A DNA stretch of 64,000 nt, taken from Bacteroidaceae bacterium (GTDB lineage: Bacteria; Bacteroidota; Bacteroidia; Bacteroidales; Bacteroidaceae). The notes beneath the pieces were generated by a model that was given only the letters and a program-made list of their open reading frames with translations, was not told where the DNA came from and searched no databases. Below are positions 17,301 through 26,940 of this stretch, piece by piece. Within the stretch, counting starts at the first letter, position 1, and every line of letters starts with the position of its first letter. The position numbers and the translations under genes were made by a program. The stretch is taken from the NCBI GenBank assembly GCA_017646665.1, contig JAGCMB010000033.1, forward strand, positions 62,001-126,000. The letters run 5' to 3'.

Positions 17301-18575
17301 ATGCTGACACCAATTCTATCACTTATTTTGTCCATTACAGTCGTAATTCTGTTCTCGGCTCTTTTTTCGGGAATGGAAATCGCTTTCGTATCCTCGAACA
17401 GGCTGTTGCTTGGAATTGACCAGAACAACCGTTCCATGACATCGTTTGTGATAAACAAATTCTACTCGAACAGCAACAACTTCATATCGTCCCTGCTTGT
17501 CGGAAACAACATATCAATAGTCATCTACGGTATGTTGATGGCGCAGTTGCTCAACGCGACAATACTCAAGGGAATGGAGGAGTCGACATCACTGAATCTT
17601 TTCCTTGAAACGGTAATTTCAACAATCGTCATAATTTTCACAGGTGAGTTCATCCCCAAGGCACTGTTCCGCATAAACCCAAACCGTTCGCTCAAACGAT
17701 TTGCACTTATCACCTACCCCATCTACATACTTCTGTACCCACTGTCACGTTTTACAACAATCTGTTCCACATTGCTACTTAGACTCACCGGCATTAGGAT
17801 AGAGGACGAATCACGCGACAACACCTTCTCAAAGACAGAACTGAACAACCTCATTCTTGCATCGATTGAAAATGCCGACGATGAAGAGAAAATTGACAAC
17901 GACGTGCTGATATTCCAGAATGCACTCGATTTCTCAAACATCAAGGTACGCGATTGCCTTGTACCACGCACAGAGATTGAAGCCGTGGAGTATAATACCC
18001 CTCTTGAGGAACTAAAGTCGGTATTTATTGAGTCGGGACACTCCAAGATTGTTGTCTACAAGGAAAATATTGACGACATAATAGGATACATACACTCCTC
18101 GGAGCTGTTCCGTTTGAACAAGAAATGGCAGCAGAAGATATGCAAGATGCCTATTGTACCGGAAACGCTGTCGGCGCAGAAACTGATGCGTACACTGATG
18201 CAGCAGAAAAAATCACTTGCCGTTGTCGTGGATGAATTCGGTGGAACATCGGGCATTGTATCACTTGAAGACCTTGTAGAGGAGATTATTGGAGAAATCG
18301 AGGACGAGCACGACAACCAGAACCTTGTCGCAAAGTCTTTGGGAAACAATGAATACATACTATCAGGACGACTCGAAATTGAGCGAATCAATGAGCTCTT
18401 CGACTTGGGTATGCCTGAATCCGACGAATACCAGACTCTTGGCGGATTCATACTTGCACACCACCAGCGTTTCCCACAACTCAACGAAGTCATCAATATC
18501 GGCAAATACAGAATACGCCCCATCAAGCAACACAGCACAAAAATCGAATTGGTGAAATTGACTTTGGTGGGATAA
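17301..18575 (+). CDS. CNNM/CBS-pair hemolysin-family membrane protein (CorC/HlyC type)
   Basis: Integral membrane protein of 424 residues: a CNNM/DUF21 membrane domain (about residues 1-150), two CBS domains (about 200-320, including VRDCLVPRTEIEAVEYNTPL) and a C-terminal CorC_HlyC domain. The family is linked to magnesium or cobalt transport, and in gliding relatives to GldE. The DEFGGTSGIVSLEDLVEEIIGEI core between CBS and CorC domains is well conserved (described only). It is the last gene before the terminator at 18627-18672. Confidence 0.88.
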   Translation: MLTPILSLILSITVVILFSALFSGMEIAFVSSNRLLLGIDQNNRSMTSFVINKFYSNSNNFISSLLVGNNISIVIYGMLMAQLLNATILKGMEESTSLNLFLETVISTIVIIFTGEFIPKALFRINPNRSLKRFALITYPIYILLYPLSRFTTICSTLLLRLTGIRIEDESRDNTFSKTELNNLILASIENADDEEKIDNDVLIFQNALDFSNIKVRDCLVPRTEIEAVEYNTPLEELKSVFIESGHSKIVVYKENIDDIIGYIHSSELFRLNKKWQQKICKMPIVPETLSAQKLMRTLMQQKKSLAVVVDEFGGTSGIVSLEDLVEEIIGEIEDEHDNQNLVAKSLGNNEYILSGRLEIERINELFDLGMPESDEYQTLGGFILAHHQRFPQLNEVINIGKYRIRPIKQHSTKIELVKLTLVG

Positions 18576-18626
18576 ATACAACACTTGTGGGCAACAGCTG
18601 CACCGGCAGCACTGCCACTTTTTAAG

Positions 18627-18672
18627 AATAATGGGCGAAAAACGTAAAAAAAGGCGTTTTTCGCCCATTATT
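18627..18672 (+). terminator. Intrinsic terminator of the coaX-lptC operon
   Basis: An 18-bp perfect stem (18627-18644 with 18655-18672) and a 10-base loop, followed by TAATTAACTTTTT. Confidence 0.8.
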
Positions 18673-18709
18673 TAATTAACTTTTTGCACAATAATTCAAA
18701 GCATTTTAG

Positions 18710-18717
18710 TAACTTTG
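18710..18717 (+). promoter_or_regulatory. -7 element of the PpiD-like gene
   Basis: TAACTTTG at 18710-18717 fits the -7 consensus. The nearest upstream TTTTTG ends at 18686, 23 bp away, slightly long for a -33 element. Confidence 0.4.
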
Positions 18718-18764
18718 CCGTGTTATACATACAAAAATCAATAAACTAAAAATAAAATTAAATT

Positions 18765-20969
18765 ATGGCTACATTACAAAAGCTACGTAACAAAGGCTCA
18801 CTGCTTATTGCCTTCGTCGGCATTGCACTTTTTGCATTCATAGCAGGTGACATTGTAAAACTTTTCCAGAAAGGCCCCGAAGAGGCAATTGTTGGTACAA
18901 TTAACGGCGAGGGTATTACAGCCAGCGAATTCTATGAATTCCGCAACCAGTGCGAACAGGCATACACATTGCTCAACAACGCAGTAGCTCTTGACGAGAA
19001 CAATCAGGAGGAAATTACCCTTATGGCTTGGAACACTTTGACAAACTACAAGTCATTGACAGCCCAGGCTGCCAGCGCAGGCCTTACTGTTACTCCAGAG
19101 GAGTTCGCTCACATCATCAGCACAAACTGGAGAGGCATTGCACAGCGCTACACAAGCCGTTTGCCACAAGGCTTTGCAACCGAAACAGGTGCTTTCAATG
19201 TTGAAAACATCAACTCAATCATCACCGATTACAAGAACTACAAGGACAGCGGTTCAATCCCCGAGGAATTGATGAGACTGCACGACGCTTGGAAGTTCAT
19301 CGAAGCAAGCATCACTTGCGACATCATCAGTGCAAAATTGATGAACATCTATGACATCTGTTCAGCAACACCAAACCAGGCTGTTGCAAAGAGCAACTTC
19401 GACCTCAACAACAACACATACAACGTTGAGATTGCAGCGTATCCTTATAATAGTTTTGCCGACAGCCTTGTGACTATCAGCGACAAGGATATTGCAGACT
19501 ACTACAACACAAACAAGGAGAACTTCTTCAAAGTTCCTTTCAACTTGTACGACATCGTATACATCAACCACGAGATTAAGCCTACAAGCCAGGACATCAA
19601 CGCAGTACGTGCCGAGTTCGACGAGGTTACCGCATCGTTGAAAGAAGAGAATGCAAACATCAAGGAAATTGCGATGTACACATCGACCGAGTGTCCTTAC
19701 GACGGTTTCTTGTGGACAATTGATGCAATCTCAATTGACAACGAAAAGCAGACATACGTAAACAAGTTCAAGGAGAACCACAAGTTCCACATTCAGCAGA
19801 ACAAGGTTGGCGAGGTAGTAGCACCTTTCGAGGATAGAAACGACAACACTATCAGCCTTGTAATGAATGTAAGAAAGGAGATGGTTCCCGATACAATCAA
19901 GATGCGTGCAATCGCAATCTTCAACGAATCGGCTGAAGCTGTAAAGGCTACAACAGACAGCGTACTCAATGCTTTGAACAACAAGGTTGAATTTGATTCT
20001 GTAGCAAAGAACTATAGCTCTGATACATTCGAGTTCAAGACAAAGAACTTCATCACAGCTGTTGGTGTAATCCCAACTCCTGAGGCTCAGAAGCAGGTTT
20101 ACACTGCAAAAGTAAACACCTACAATGTTATCGACATAAACGAAAATGCAAAGCTCATATTCCAGGTTTTGGAGAAGAAGGGTGCTGTTGAGGCTTACGA
20201 CCCACTTATCATCGAGCGTAAGATTGCTGTAAGTGCAGAAACATACAACAATGAATATGACAAGTTGAGCCAGTTGGTTTCATCTTGCAAGGACATTGAA
20301 GAGTTGCAGAAGAACATACTCTCAACATCATTCCGTCTCGAGCAGCAGCGTTCACTCAATGCAAGCAGCCAGAATGTTGCAAACAAGCCTGGTACAAGAG
20401 AATTGTTGAGATGGATTCTTAGCGAGAACAACGCTGGCAACATCTCTAACATCCACGAGTACATCTCTGGCAACAAGAAGTTCTTCATCGTTGCTGCAAT
20501 CAAGGAGGTTACTCCAAAGGGCCACGTTGCTCTTGACAAGGTTGAGGAGAGTATCAAGTTCCAGCTTATCAACGAGAAGAAGGGCGACCTCATCGCTGCC
20601 GAGTTGAAGGGCAAGAGCATTGACGAATTGAAGTCTAACGCAAACATCAAGTTCAGCACAACCGACCAGGTTGAGTACAAGAAGGCTACATCAGTACAGT
20701 CTATCAACGCTGACGAAATGGTTATCAGCGCAGCTGTTGCCAATATGGAGGCTGGTGAAACAAGTGCACCAATCAAGGGTAACAACGCTGTATATGTAGT
20801 AAAGGTACTTTCTAAGGAGGCTAAAAACGCTGAATTCAACGAGGATGCAGAGCTCAACTACATCCAGTCACTCGACTTCTACGGCAATCCTAACGTTATA
20901 GGTCAGCTCATTCAGGAAGCAATGGGTAAGGCTTATGATGTTGACAACAGAATATACGAGCATTTGTAA
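18765..20969 (+). CDS. PpiD/SurA-type periplasmic foldase (peptidylprolyl isomerase)
   Basis: A 734-residue envelope chaperone anchored by one N-terminal helix (LLIAFVGIALFAFIAGDIV, about residues 13-31), with a SurA_N-type chaperone region (VGTINGEGITASEFYEFRNQ, about 43-62) and parvulin-like sequence in the middle and C-terminal thirds. It helps exported or outer membrane proteins fold near the Sec channel. The parvulin part is poorly conserved, so isomerase activity is uncertain. It is a single gene between two terminators. Confidence 0.85.
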   Translation: MATLQKLRNKGSLLIAFVGIALFAFIAGDIVKLFQKGPEEAIVGTINGEGITASEFYEFRNQCEQAYTLLNNAVALDENNQEEITLMAWNTLTNYKSLTAQAASAGLTVTPEEFAHIISTNWRGIAQRYTSRLPQGFATETGAFNVENINSIITDYKNYKDSGSIPEELMRLHDAWKFIEASITCDIISAKLMNIYDICSATPNQAVAKSNFDLNNNTYNVEIAAYPYNSFADSLVTISDKDIADYYNTNKENFFKVPFNLYDIVYINHEIKPTSQDINAVRAEFDEVTASLKEENANIKEIAMYTSTECPYDGFLWTIDAISIDNEKQTYVNKFKENHKFHIQQNKVGEVVAPFEDRNDNTISLVMNVRKEMVPDTIKMRAIAIFNESAEAVKATTDSVLNALNNKVEFDSVAKNYSSDTFEFKTKNFITAVGVIPTPEAQKQVYTAKVNTYNVIDINENAKLIFQVLEKKGAVEAYDPLIIERKIAVSAETYNNEYDKLSQLVSSCKDIEELQKNILSTSFRLEQQRSLNASSQNVANKPGTRELLRWILSENNAGNISNIHEYISGNKKFFIVAAIKEVTPKGHVALDKVEESIKFQLINEKKGDLIAAELKGKSIDELKSNANIKFSTTDQVEYKKATSVQSINADEMVISAAVANMEAGETSAPIKGNNAVYVVKVLSKEAKNAEFNEDAELNYIQSLDFYGNPNVIGQLIQEAMGKAYDVDNRIYEHL

Positions 20970-20993
20970 TTCCCAACCCGTACAAATGTTTAA

Positions 20994-21026
20994 AATCAGG
21001 GCGGCTAGTTTCTAGCCGCCCTGATT
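20994..21026. terminator. Bidirectional terminator between ppiD-like gene and trmO
   Basis: A 15-bp perfect stem (20994-21008 with 21012-21026), loop TTT, between convergent genes. Confidence 0.8.
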
Positions 21027-21048
21027 CGTAAAAAGGAATATTCAAAAA

Positions 21049-21732
21049 TTACAAGGTATCAACTGCCACAACTTCAAGAAGTCCTGATTGTGACACTTTG
21101 AAACGGATATCATAACCGGCAAAAGGCATACCATATACCCTCTCGGGGTCTTTATGATATTGCGGACGCGGATCAAGTTCAAGTATCTTACAAAGAGTGA
21201 TAAAATCCTCATCGCTAAAAACCTTGCGGAATTCATCGGGAACAGAGACATTGACTTTTGTCCACTGTCTTTCATCAACAAATCCGCTACGCACCCCCGT
21301 GTGTGCATCGGAATACTCCACATACGGTTTAACGTCATAAATTGGAGTACCGTCAACCATATCAGCACCGGCAACAACAAGTACCGGCCTGCCATTCTCA
21401 TTTTCTACCCCCAAAAGACGCACCGACGACAGTCCAAGTGCATTAGGACGAAAGGGAGAGCGTGTCGCAAAAACACCGACATACTCATTACCTCCAAGCA
21501 AAGGCGGACGCACAAGAGAAGCCCACTCACCCTCGCCCTTTCCGTTAAGCGAGAACTCCCATATAAGCCACAGATAATCAAACCCATCAATTCCGCGCAA
21601 AGCATCGGGATTGGCAAATTCAGCCTCAAAGACAACACGCCCCACAAGCTCCGGCACAAGCCCGCTCTGTCGTGGGACTCCGAACTTGGTAGGTAGCTGA
21701 GAGTGATAATATGCTATAGGTTGGATTTTCAT
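21049..21732 (-). CDS. trmO: tRNA (N6-threonylcarbamoyladenosine37-N6)-methyltransferase TrmO
   Basis: TrmO/TsaA-family enzyme that methylates t6A37 of threonine tRNA using S-adenosylmethionine. Family motifs are clear: KFGVPRQSGLVPEL near the N-terminus, FATRSPFRPNALGLS in the SAM-binding barrel, and DGTPIYDVKPY. I chose the ATG at 21732 (MKIQPIAYYHSQ) because homologues begin this way; an ATG 42 bp upstream in frame (21774) is possible. The length of 227 residues fits. It is divergent from the sialic acid operon. Confidence 0.93.
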   Translation of the reverse strand: MKIQPIAYYHSQLPTKFGVPRQSGLVPELVGRVVFEAEFANPDALRGIDGFDYLWLIWEFSLNGKGEGEWASLVRPPLLGGNEYVGVFATRSPFRPNALGLSSVRLLGVENENGRPVLVVAGADMVDGTPIYDVKPYVEYSDAHTGVRSGFVDERQWTKVNVSVPDEFRKVFSDEDFITLCKILELDPRPQYHKDPERVYGMPFAGYDIRFKVSQSGLLEVVAVDTL

Positions 21733-21893
21733 TGATAAATCATTTGCACGCGAAGATAATAAAGCAGTAGACATTAATTCACATTTTAATACACAAATTT
21801 GTTGTTTCAGATATTTTTTCTTTTTTTTGTAGATTAGTAAATACGTATATCACGGACAGAATAGAATGTATTAACATATAACAATATAGATTT

Positions 21894-22811
21894 ATGGAAA
21901 AGATTATCGGTTTGATTGATGCACCGTTCACTCCATTTTACGAGAACGGCGAAGTGAATTACGAGCCAATCCCTGCATACGCACAGATGCTTGCTAAAAA
22001 CGGTATGAAGGGCGTGTTTATCAACGGTTCGTCGGGTGAGGGCTATATGCTCACAGAGGAGGAGCGAATCAAGCTCACAGAGGCTTGGGTTGCCGCAGCC
22101 CCCGAAGGTTTTAAAATCATTGTTCACGTTGGCAGTACCTGTGTAAAGTCGAGCCGCAGAATGGCTGAACACGCACAGAAGATGGGAGTATTCGGCATTG
22201 GTGCCATGGCTCCGCCATTTCCAAAGGTTGGCCGCGTGGAGGAACTTGTAAAGTATTGCGAAGAGATAGCATCGGCTGCACCTGAATTGCCATTCTACTT
22301 CTACCACATTCCTGCATTCAACGGAGCATTCCTTCCTATGGTAAAATTCCTTGAGGCTGTTGATGGCCGCATCCCCAACTTTGCGGGTATCAAATATACT
22401 TTCGAAAGTCTTTACGAATATAATCAGTGCCGCCTGTACAAAAATGGCAAGTTCGATATGTTGCACGGACAGGACGAAACAATCCTCCCTTGCCTTGCAA
22501 TGGGTGGAGCACAAGGAGGCATCGGCGGAACAACCAACTATAACGGTTGTAACCTTGCCGGAATTATCGATGCCTGGAACGCAGGCGACCTTGAGAAAGC
22601 ACGCGAATTGCAGAACTTCTCACAGGAGGTCATCAACGTCATCTGCCATTATCGTGGAAACATTGTGGGTGGCAAGCGAATTATGAAACTCATAGGCCTT
22701 GACCTTGGCAAAAACCGCACTCCATTCCAGAATATGACCGATGAGGAGGAAGCTGCTATGCGCAAGGAATTGGAGGCAATCAACTTCTTCGAACGCTGCA
22801 ACAAATTATAA
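21894..22811 (+). CDS. nanA: N-acetylneuraminate lyase
   Basis: Splits sialic acid into N-acetylmannosamine and pyruvate in the cytoplasm. It is a class I aldolase of the DapA/NanA barrel family: GSSGEGYMLTEEER, Tyr in PFYFYHIPAFNG, and the Schiff-base lysine in FAGIKYTF, which all fit the lyase rather than dihydrodipicolinate synthase. Its 305 residues are normal. It is the first gene of a three-gene operon with an epimerase and a fused mutarotase-symporter. No sialidase is in the window, so the substrate may be free sialic acid from neighbours or sialidases encoded elsewhere. Confidence 0.95.
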   Translation: MEKIIGLIDAPFTPFYENGEVNYEPIPAYAQMLAKNGMKGVFINGSSGEGYMLTEEERIKLTEAWVAAAPEGFKIIVHVGSTCVKSSRRMAEHAQKMGVFGIGAMAPPFPKVGRVEELVKYCEEIASAAPELPFYFYHIPAFNGAFLPMVKFLEAVDGRIPNFAGIKYTFESLYEYNQCRLYKNGKFDMLHGQDETILPCLAMGGAQGGIGGTTNYNGCNLAGIIDAWNAGDLEKARELQNFSQEVINVICHYRGNIVGGKRIMKLIGLDLGKNRTPFQNMTDEEEAAMRKELEAINFFERCNKL

Positions 22812-22979
22812 AAACAATTTTTTATTCAATAACAATTTCAAAGAGGATGAATAAAAAGATGAAGTTCAAGGCTTGCGTAGCCCGCAAAACCGCAGTTTAC
22901 TTGAAGTAAATGAGGATTTTAAGGGCAAGCATAACACAGAAATTCGCTTTTTAGTCATTCTCTTACATACTATAATACT
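22812..22979 (+). other. Spacer between lyase and epimerase genes
   Basis: 168 bp, unusually long for this operon. It contains a 20-codon open frame starting at 22847 (ends at TAA 22907-22909) and a short palindrome TTTACTTGAAGTAAA at 22896-22910. Neither is clearly functional. The sequence could be a dispersed intergenic repeat, which needs a genome-wide comparison. Confidence 0.3.
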
Positions 22980-24155
22980 ATGAATTGGAACGAATACTTG
23001 AATGGTTGGTCGCAGAAATACCGCGACGACCTCGTGAATAACATTATGCCTTTTTGGCTCAAAAACGGTCTTGACCACGTAAATGGTGGCGTATACACCT
23101 GTGTCGACCGCGACGGTTCACTTATTGACACCACAAAATCGGTGTGGTTTCAGGGCCGTTTTGCTTTTGTTTGTAGTTTTGCATATAACACAATAGAGAA
23201 AAACCCCGAATGGCTTGCTGCTGCAAAAAGCACCATCGATTTTATTGAAGCACACTGTTTTGACACCGACGGCAGGATGTATTTTGAGGTGATGGCCGAC
23301 GGTACGCCGTTGCGCAAGCGTCGCTACGTGTTCTCTGAGAGTTTTGCGGCAATCGCTATGGCAGAATATGCAAAGGCATCGGGCGATATGAGATATGCTG
23401 AAAAGGCACTTAACCTATTCAAGGACATACGTAAATTTGTTGCTACACCGGGTTATATGGAGCCCAAGTACCTGCCATCATTGCAAGCAAAAGGGCACTC
23501 ATTGGTTATGATTCTTATCAACACAGCATCACGCATACGCAATGTCATAAGTGACCCGGTACTCGACCAGCAGATTGATGAGTCCATAGCATCACTCAAA
23601 GACTTTATGAAACCAGAGTTCAAAGCACTGCTCGAGATGGTGGGGACAGACGGAGAGTTCATTGACACCATCAACGGACGCCTCATCAACCCCGGACATT
23701 GCATTGAAACAGCCTGGTTCCTACTCGAGGAGGCAAAATACCGTGGTTGGGACAAGGAACTTACAGAGCAAGCCCTACAAATCCTCGACTGGTCTTGGGA
23801 ATGGGGTTGGGACAAGCAGTATGGCGGCATCATCAACTTCCGCGACTGCAAGAACCTCCCACCACAGGACTACTCACAGGATATGAAGTTCTGGTGGCCG
23901 CAGACCGAAGCTATTATCGCCACTCTCTACGCATACGAAGCCACAGGCGATGACAAATATCTTATTTGGCACAAACAGATAAGCGAGTGGACATACGCCC
24001 ACTTCCCCGACGAGGAGTGTGGCGAGTGGTATGGCTATCTGCACCGCGACGGTACCGTAGCACAGCCAGCCAAAGGCAACATATTCAAAGGGCCGTTCCA
24101 CATTCCACGTATGATGGTCAAGTCGTACGAATTATGTAAGGAATTGACAAAATAA
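22980..24155 (+). CDS. N-acylglucosamine 2-epimerase (AGE family)
   Basis: Interconverts N-acetylmannosamine and N-acetylglucosamine, the second step of sialic acid use in Bacteroidetes that lack NanE. The (alpha/alpha)6-barrel family features are present: KSVWFQGRFAFV near residue 50, RRYVFSESFAAIAMAEYAK, GHCIETAWFLLEEA with the catalytic His, and KFWWPQTEAI with a second active-site region. Length 391 aa is normal. It stops 8 bp before the mutarotase-symporter gene. Confidence 0.93.
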   Translation: MNWNEYLNGWSQKYRDDLVNNIMPFWLKNGLDHVNGGVYTCVDRDGSLIDTTKSVWFQGRFAFVCSFAYNTIEKNPEWLAAAKSTIDFIEAHCFDTDGRMYFEVMADGTPLRKRRYVFSESFAAIAMAEYAKASGDMRYAEKALNLFKDIRKFVATPGYMEPKYLPSLQAKGHSLVMILINTASRIRNVISDPVLDQQIDESIASLKDFMKPEFKALLEMVGTDGEFIDTINGRLINPGHCIETAWFLLEEAKYRGWDKELTEQALQILDWSWEWGWDKQYGGIINFRDCKNLPPQDYSQDMKFWWPQTEAIIATLYAYEATGDDKYLIWHKQISEWTYAHFPDEECGEWYGYLHRDGTVAQPAKGNIFKGPFHIPRMMVKSYELCKELTK

Positions 24156-24163
24156 GGTACTCT

Positions 24164-26680
24164 ATGAAAAAGCACATTTTCCTACTGTTTGTTTTCTGTT
24201 CAATGTTAGGCATTGCGCAGAACCGTATTTCCGTGTCGCCATCTACTCCAATGGACAAAGCCGTTTCGGGCCATTATGCCGGCTGGATTAATGGTGGACT
24301 GACAACCTACGGAGGATGCGATTTCCCCGACGTGCCCTGCGCTGACGGCGGACAGAAAGTATACTACCCAAAGGCCTATGGAGCCAGCGTGCAAGTACCT
24401 GGCGGCGTTGTATATATAGGAGGAATAAACTCAACCACATCACTCGATGAATGTACATTCCTCAATGAGATTGATGGAACAACAACACCCATCAACGCAT
24501 TGCCCAAGGCGATAGACAACTTTGCCGCCACATTCTACGACGGTATGATTTGGGTAGCCGGAGGACAGACCAACAACACTCCTAACAAGGATGTGTATGC
24601 TTTGCCCTTCCCCGGTGGCAAGGAGTGGAACATTGTTGCAACCCTCCCCGACGAATGTCGTCTACAGCCTTGCGTGACTGTGCAGAACACAGCTGCCGGT
24701 TATGCCCTATTTATCTTTGGCGGATACCAGCCCAAGAGTGAGAATCTGGAAGCCAAAGTGCATACAGATGGTATATATATGCCCATCTCGGAATTAAAGA
24801 AAGGCAACACGACACAGGCACAATGGAAACGAACCTCACCTGCGTTGGCTTGGATAGACAACACCACTGATGGTAAACGCAAACAGCACCTTCAGGCAAT
24901 AGTAGGCAGCACTTGTGGTTCTGTGGGATACAGTCACGTACTATTCTTTGGCGGTGTTGACCACGACATATTCTTAAGCGCAATAAAAGGAGAGCAGGAT
25001 AGTCTTTACTTGCGCCACACACCCGAGTGGTACAAATTCCGCAAGGATGTGCTCACCTATCACACAATCACCGACTCTTGGGGCATTTTGCCCGGCAATA
25101 GCCTTTTGGCTCGTGCCGGAGCCTGCCTTACAGCCGAGATTGGAGGTAAAGGCTGGAGCTACAGCGGAGGTGAATTGATGCCCGGCGTGCGCAGTGCCGA
25201 TGTGACACACATAGAGGTGAGCAATGAAAAGAGTTTCGGTTGGCTAAACTGGACAGTCCTGGTTCTCTACCTTGTAGCAATGTTAGGTATGGGTATCTAC
25301 TTTATGCGCAAGGAGAACGGTGCCGATGACTTCTTCAAAGGTGGTGGCCGCATTCCATGGTGGGCAGCCGGTATCAGTATCTACGCCACTATGCTATCGG
25401 CGATTACCTATATGACAATTCCGGCAAAGGCCTACACCACGGACTGGACCTACTACCCTATGTTATGGATGATACTACTTGTCAGTTTCCCTGTCATCAA
25501 GTACTATCTCCCCTACTTCCGCAAGCTCAATGTCACCAGTGCCTATGAGATTTTGGAACAGCGTTTCAACCTATTCACCCGTATGCTGGCCTCAACGCTA
25601 TTCTGTATATTTATGATTGTGCGTATGGCCATCGTGCTCTATCTCCCCTCACTGGCACTCACAGCCGTAACAGGAATAGACATCTACCTGTGCATCGTGC
25701 TCATGGGATTGGTTACCATCATCTATTGCACAATGGGTGGTGTGGAAGCCGTTATTTGGGGCGATGTAGTACAAGGTCTGATATTGGTCTTTGGAGCTCT
25801 TTTTGCCGTCTTATATCTTGCTGTCGGTACCGAAGGCGGAATTAGTGGCTGCATCAACATTGCTTTGGAAAATGACAAGCTGCAACTGTTCGATTGGAGC
25901 AACTCCTGGTCGCAGGCCACGTGGTGGGTTATCATTCTGGGTGGCTTGGCCAACAACCTGATATCCTACACATCGGACCAGACCGTAATACAGCGTTACC
26001 TCACTACCCCCGACGAGAAATCTGCCGGCCGTGGTATCCTGGTCAATGGTGTGATGAGTGTATTCGTGTCGGTAGCCTTCTATATGATAGGCACAGGCCT
26101 TTACACATTCTATAAGACTCACCCCGCAGAGCTTGATATCACAATGGGGCAATCCGATGCCATCTTCCCGTTCTTTATGATGAGCCAGATGCCAGCTGGC
26201 ATAGCCGGAGCACTCATTGCCGCAATCTTCGCAGCTACAATGAGTACCATTTCGAGCAACATCAACAGTGTGGCAACAGCATTTTCCATCGACTTCTGGA
26301 AACGTTTCCGCACCACTACCACCGATTCGCAACTGGTGCGCGTAGCTCGCTGGGCTTCTGTGGTGAGTGGTATGGTGGGCCTGTTGCTTGCCCTGTTTAT
26401 GGCAACTTGGGAGATACAGTCGTTCCTTGACTTCTTCAACGAGGCACTTGGACTCCTTACCAGCGGATTGGGTGGTCTATTCTTTATTGCCGTGTTCATG
26501 AAGCGCGTCAAAGGATATGCCGCACTCACCGGCTTCATTGTGGGCGAGGCTGTAGTGTTCTGGATGAGCAAGAACACCGACGCCAACTTCCTGCTCTTCG
26601 GAGCCATAGGTATGGCAGTGAGCATTGTTGTAGCGTGGATGCTATCAATAGGCTCATACCTCAAGAGCAGCAAACGATAG
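24164..26680 (+). CDS. Fusion: kelch-type sialic acid mutarotase + sodium/solute symporter
   Basis: An 838-residue fusion. Residues 1-19 are a signal peptide; about 35-345 form a kelch beta-propeller of the NanM-like, cyclically permuted mutarotase type (VYIGGINSTT, MIWVAGGQTNN, LFIFGGYQP, VLFFGGVDHD). From about 355 to 832 follows a complete SSS-family sodium symporter with many helices (FFKGGGRIPWWAAGISIYA, TMGGVEAVIWGDVVQG, ATMSTISSNINSVATAFSID). The propeller would sit in the periplasm, turning sialic acid to the anomer taken up by the attached carrier. It is the third gene of the nan operon. Confidence 0.88.
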   Translation: MKKHIFLLFVFCSMLGIAQNRISVSPSTPMDKAVSGHYAGWINGGLTTYGGCDFPDVPCADGGQKVYYPKAYGASVQVPGGVVYIGGINSTTSLDECTFLNEIDGTTTPINALPKAIDNFAATFYDGMIWVAGGQTNNTPNKDVYALPFPGGKEWNIVATLPDECRLQPCVTVQNTAAGYALFIFGGYQPKSENLEAKVHTDGIYMPISELKKGNTTQAQWKRTSPALAWIDNTTDGKRKQHLQAIVGSTCGSVGYSHVLFFGGVDHDIFLSAIKGEQDSLYLRHTPEWYKFRKDVLTYHTITDSWGILPGNSLLARAGACLTAEIGGKGWSYSGGELMPGVRSADVTHIEVSNEKSFGWLNWTVLVLYLVAMLGMGIYFMRKENGADDFFKGGGRIPWWAAGISIYATMLSAITYMTIPAKAYTTDWTYYPMLWMILLVSFPVIKYYLPYFRKLNVTSAYEILEQRFNLFTRMLASTLFCIFMIVRMAIVLYLPSLALTAVTGIDIYLCIVLMGLVTIIYCTMGGVEAVIWGDVVQGLILVFGALFAVLYLAVGTEGGISGCINIALENDKLQLFDWSNSWSQATWWVIILGGLANNLISYTSDQTVIQRYLTTPDEKSAGRGILVNGVMSVFVSVAFYMIGTGLYTFYKTHPAELDITMGQSDAIFPFFMMSQMPAGIAGALIAAIFAATMSTISSNINSVATAFSIDFWKRFRTTTTDSQLVRVARWASVVSGMVGLLLALFMATWEIQSFLDFFNEALGLLTSGLGGLFFIAVFMKRVKGYAALTGFIVGEAVVFWMSKNTDANFLLFGAIGMAVSIVVAWMLSIGSYLKSSKR

Positions 26681-26745
26681 ACTGACATTCAACCAATAAT
26701 CAACAGGTTACATCTCGTAAGAGGATTTTCCCTACCACTATTAGG

Positions 26746-26790
26746 AATACCCCCTGCAACGATTAGGAATAATCAATTGCAGGGGGTATT
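26746..26790 (+). terminator. Intrinsic terminator of the sialic acid operon
   Basis: Arms 26746-26759 and 26777-26790 pair over 14 bp with a 17-base loop, followed by TTAT. The right arm also holds the TTG of the next promoter. Confidence 0.75.
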
Positions 26791-26807
26791 TTATGCCATT
26801 ACCTTTG
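26777..26807 (+). promoter_or_regulatory. Promoter of the small secreted protein pair
   Basis: TTG 26777-26779, 20 bp, TACCTTTG 26800-26807. The -33 element is inside the terminator stem of the previous operon. The leader is about 60 bases. Confidence 0.55.
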
Positions 26808-26852
26808 CGATAGAAACAAACGATAAAAGTTTCGGAAAGAAAAAACAGGTTT

Positions 26853-26940
26853 AACATTAAAATTTTAAAGCTATGAAAAAGATGATGATTATTGCAGTGA
26901 TGATGAGCGCGATGCTTATGCCTGCACAGATGATGGCAAA
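26853..26940 (+). repeat. Direct repeat copy 1 (leader and signal peptide DNA)
   Basis: 88 bp matching 27266-27353. The 68 coding bases differ at three positions only; the 20 leader bases differ at five. It covers the ribosome site and the whole signal peptide of the first small protein. Confidence 0.9.

Noticed and set aside
21792-21799. CAAATTTG as a minus-strand promoter element for trmO
   Set aside because: It lacks the TA at the right place and has no partner element.
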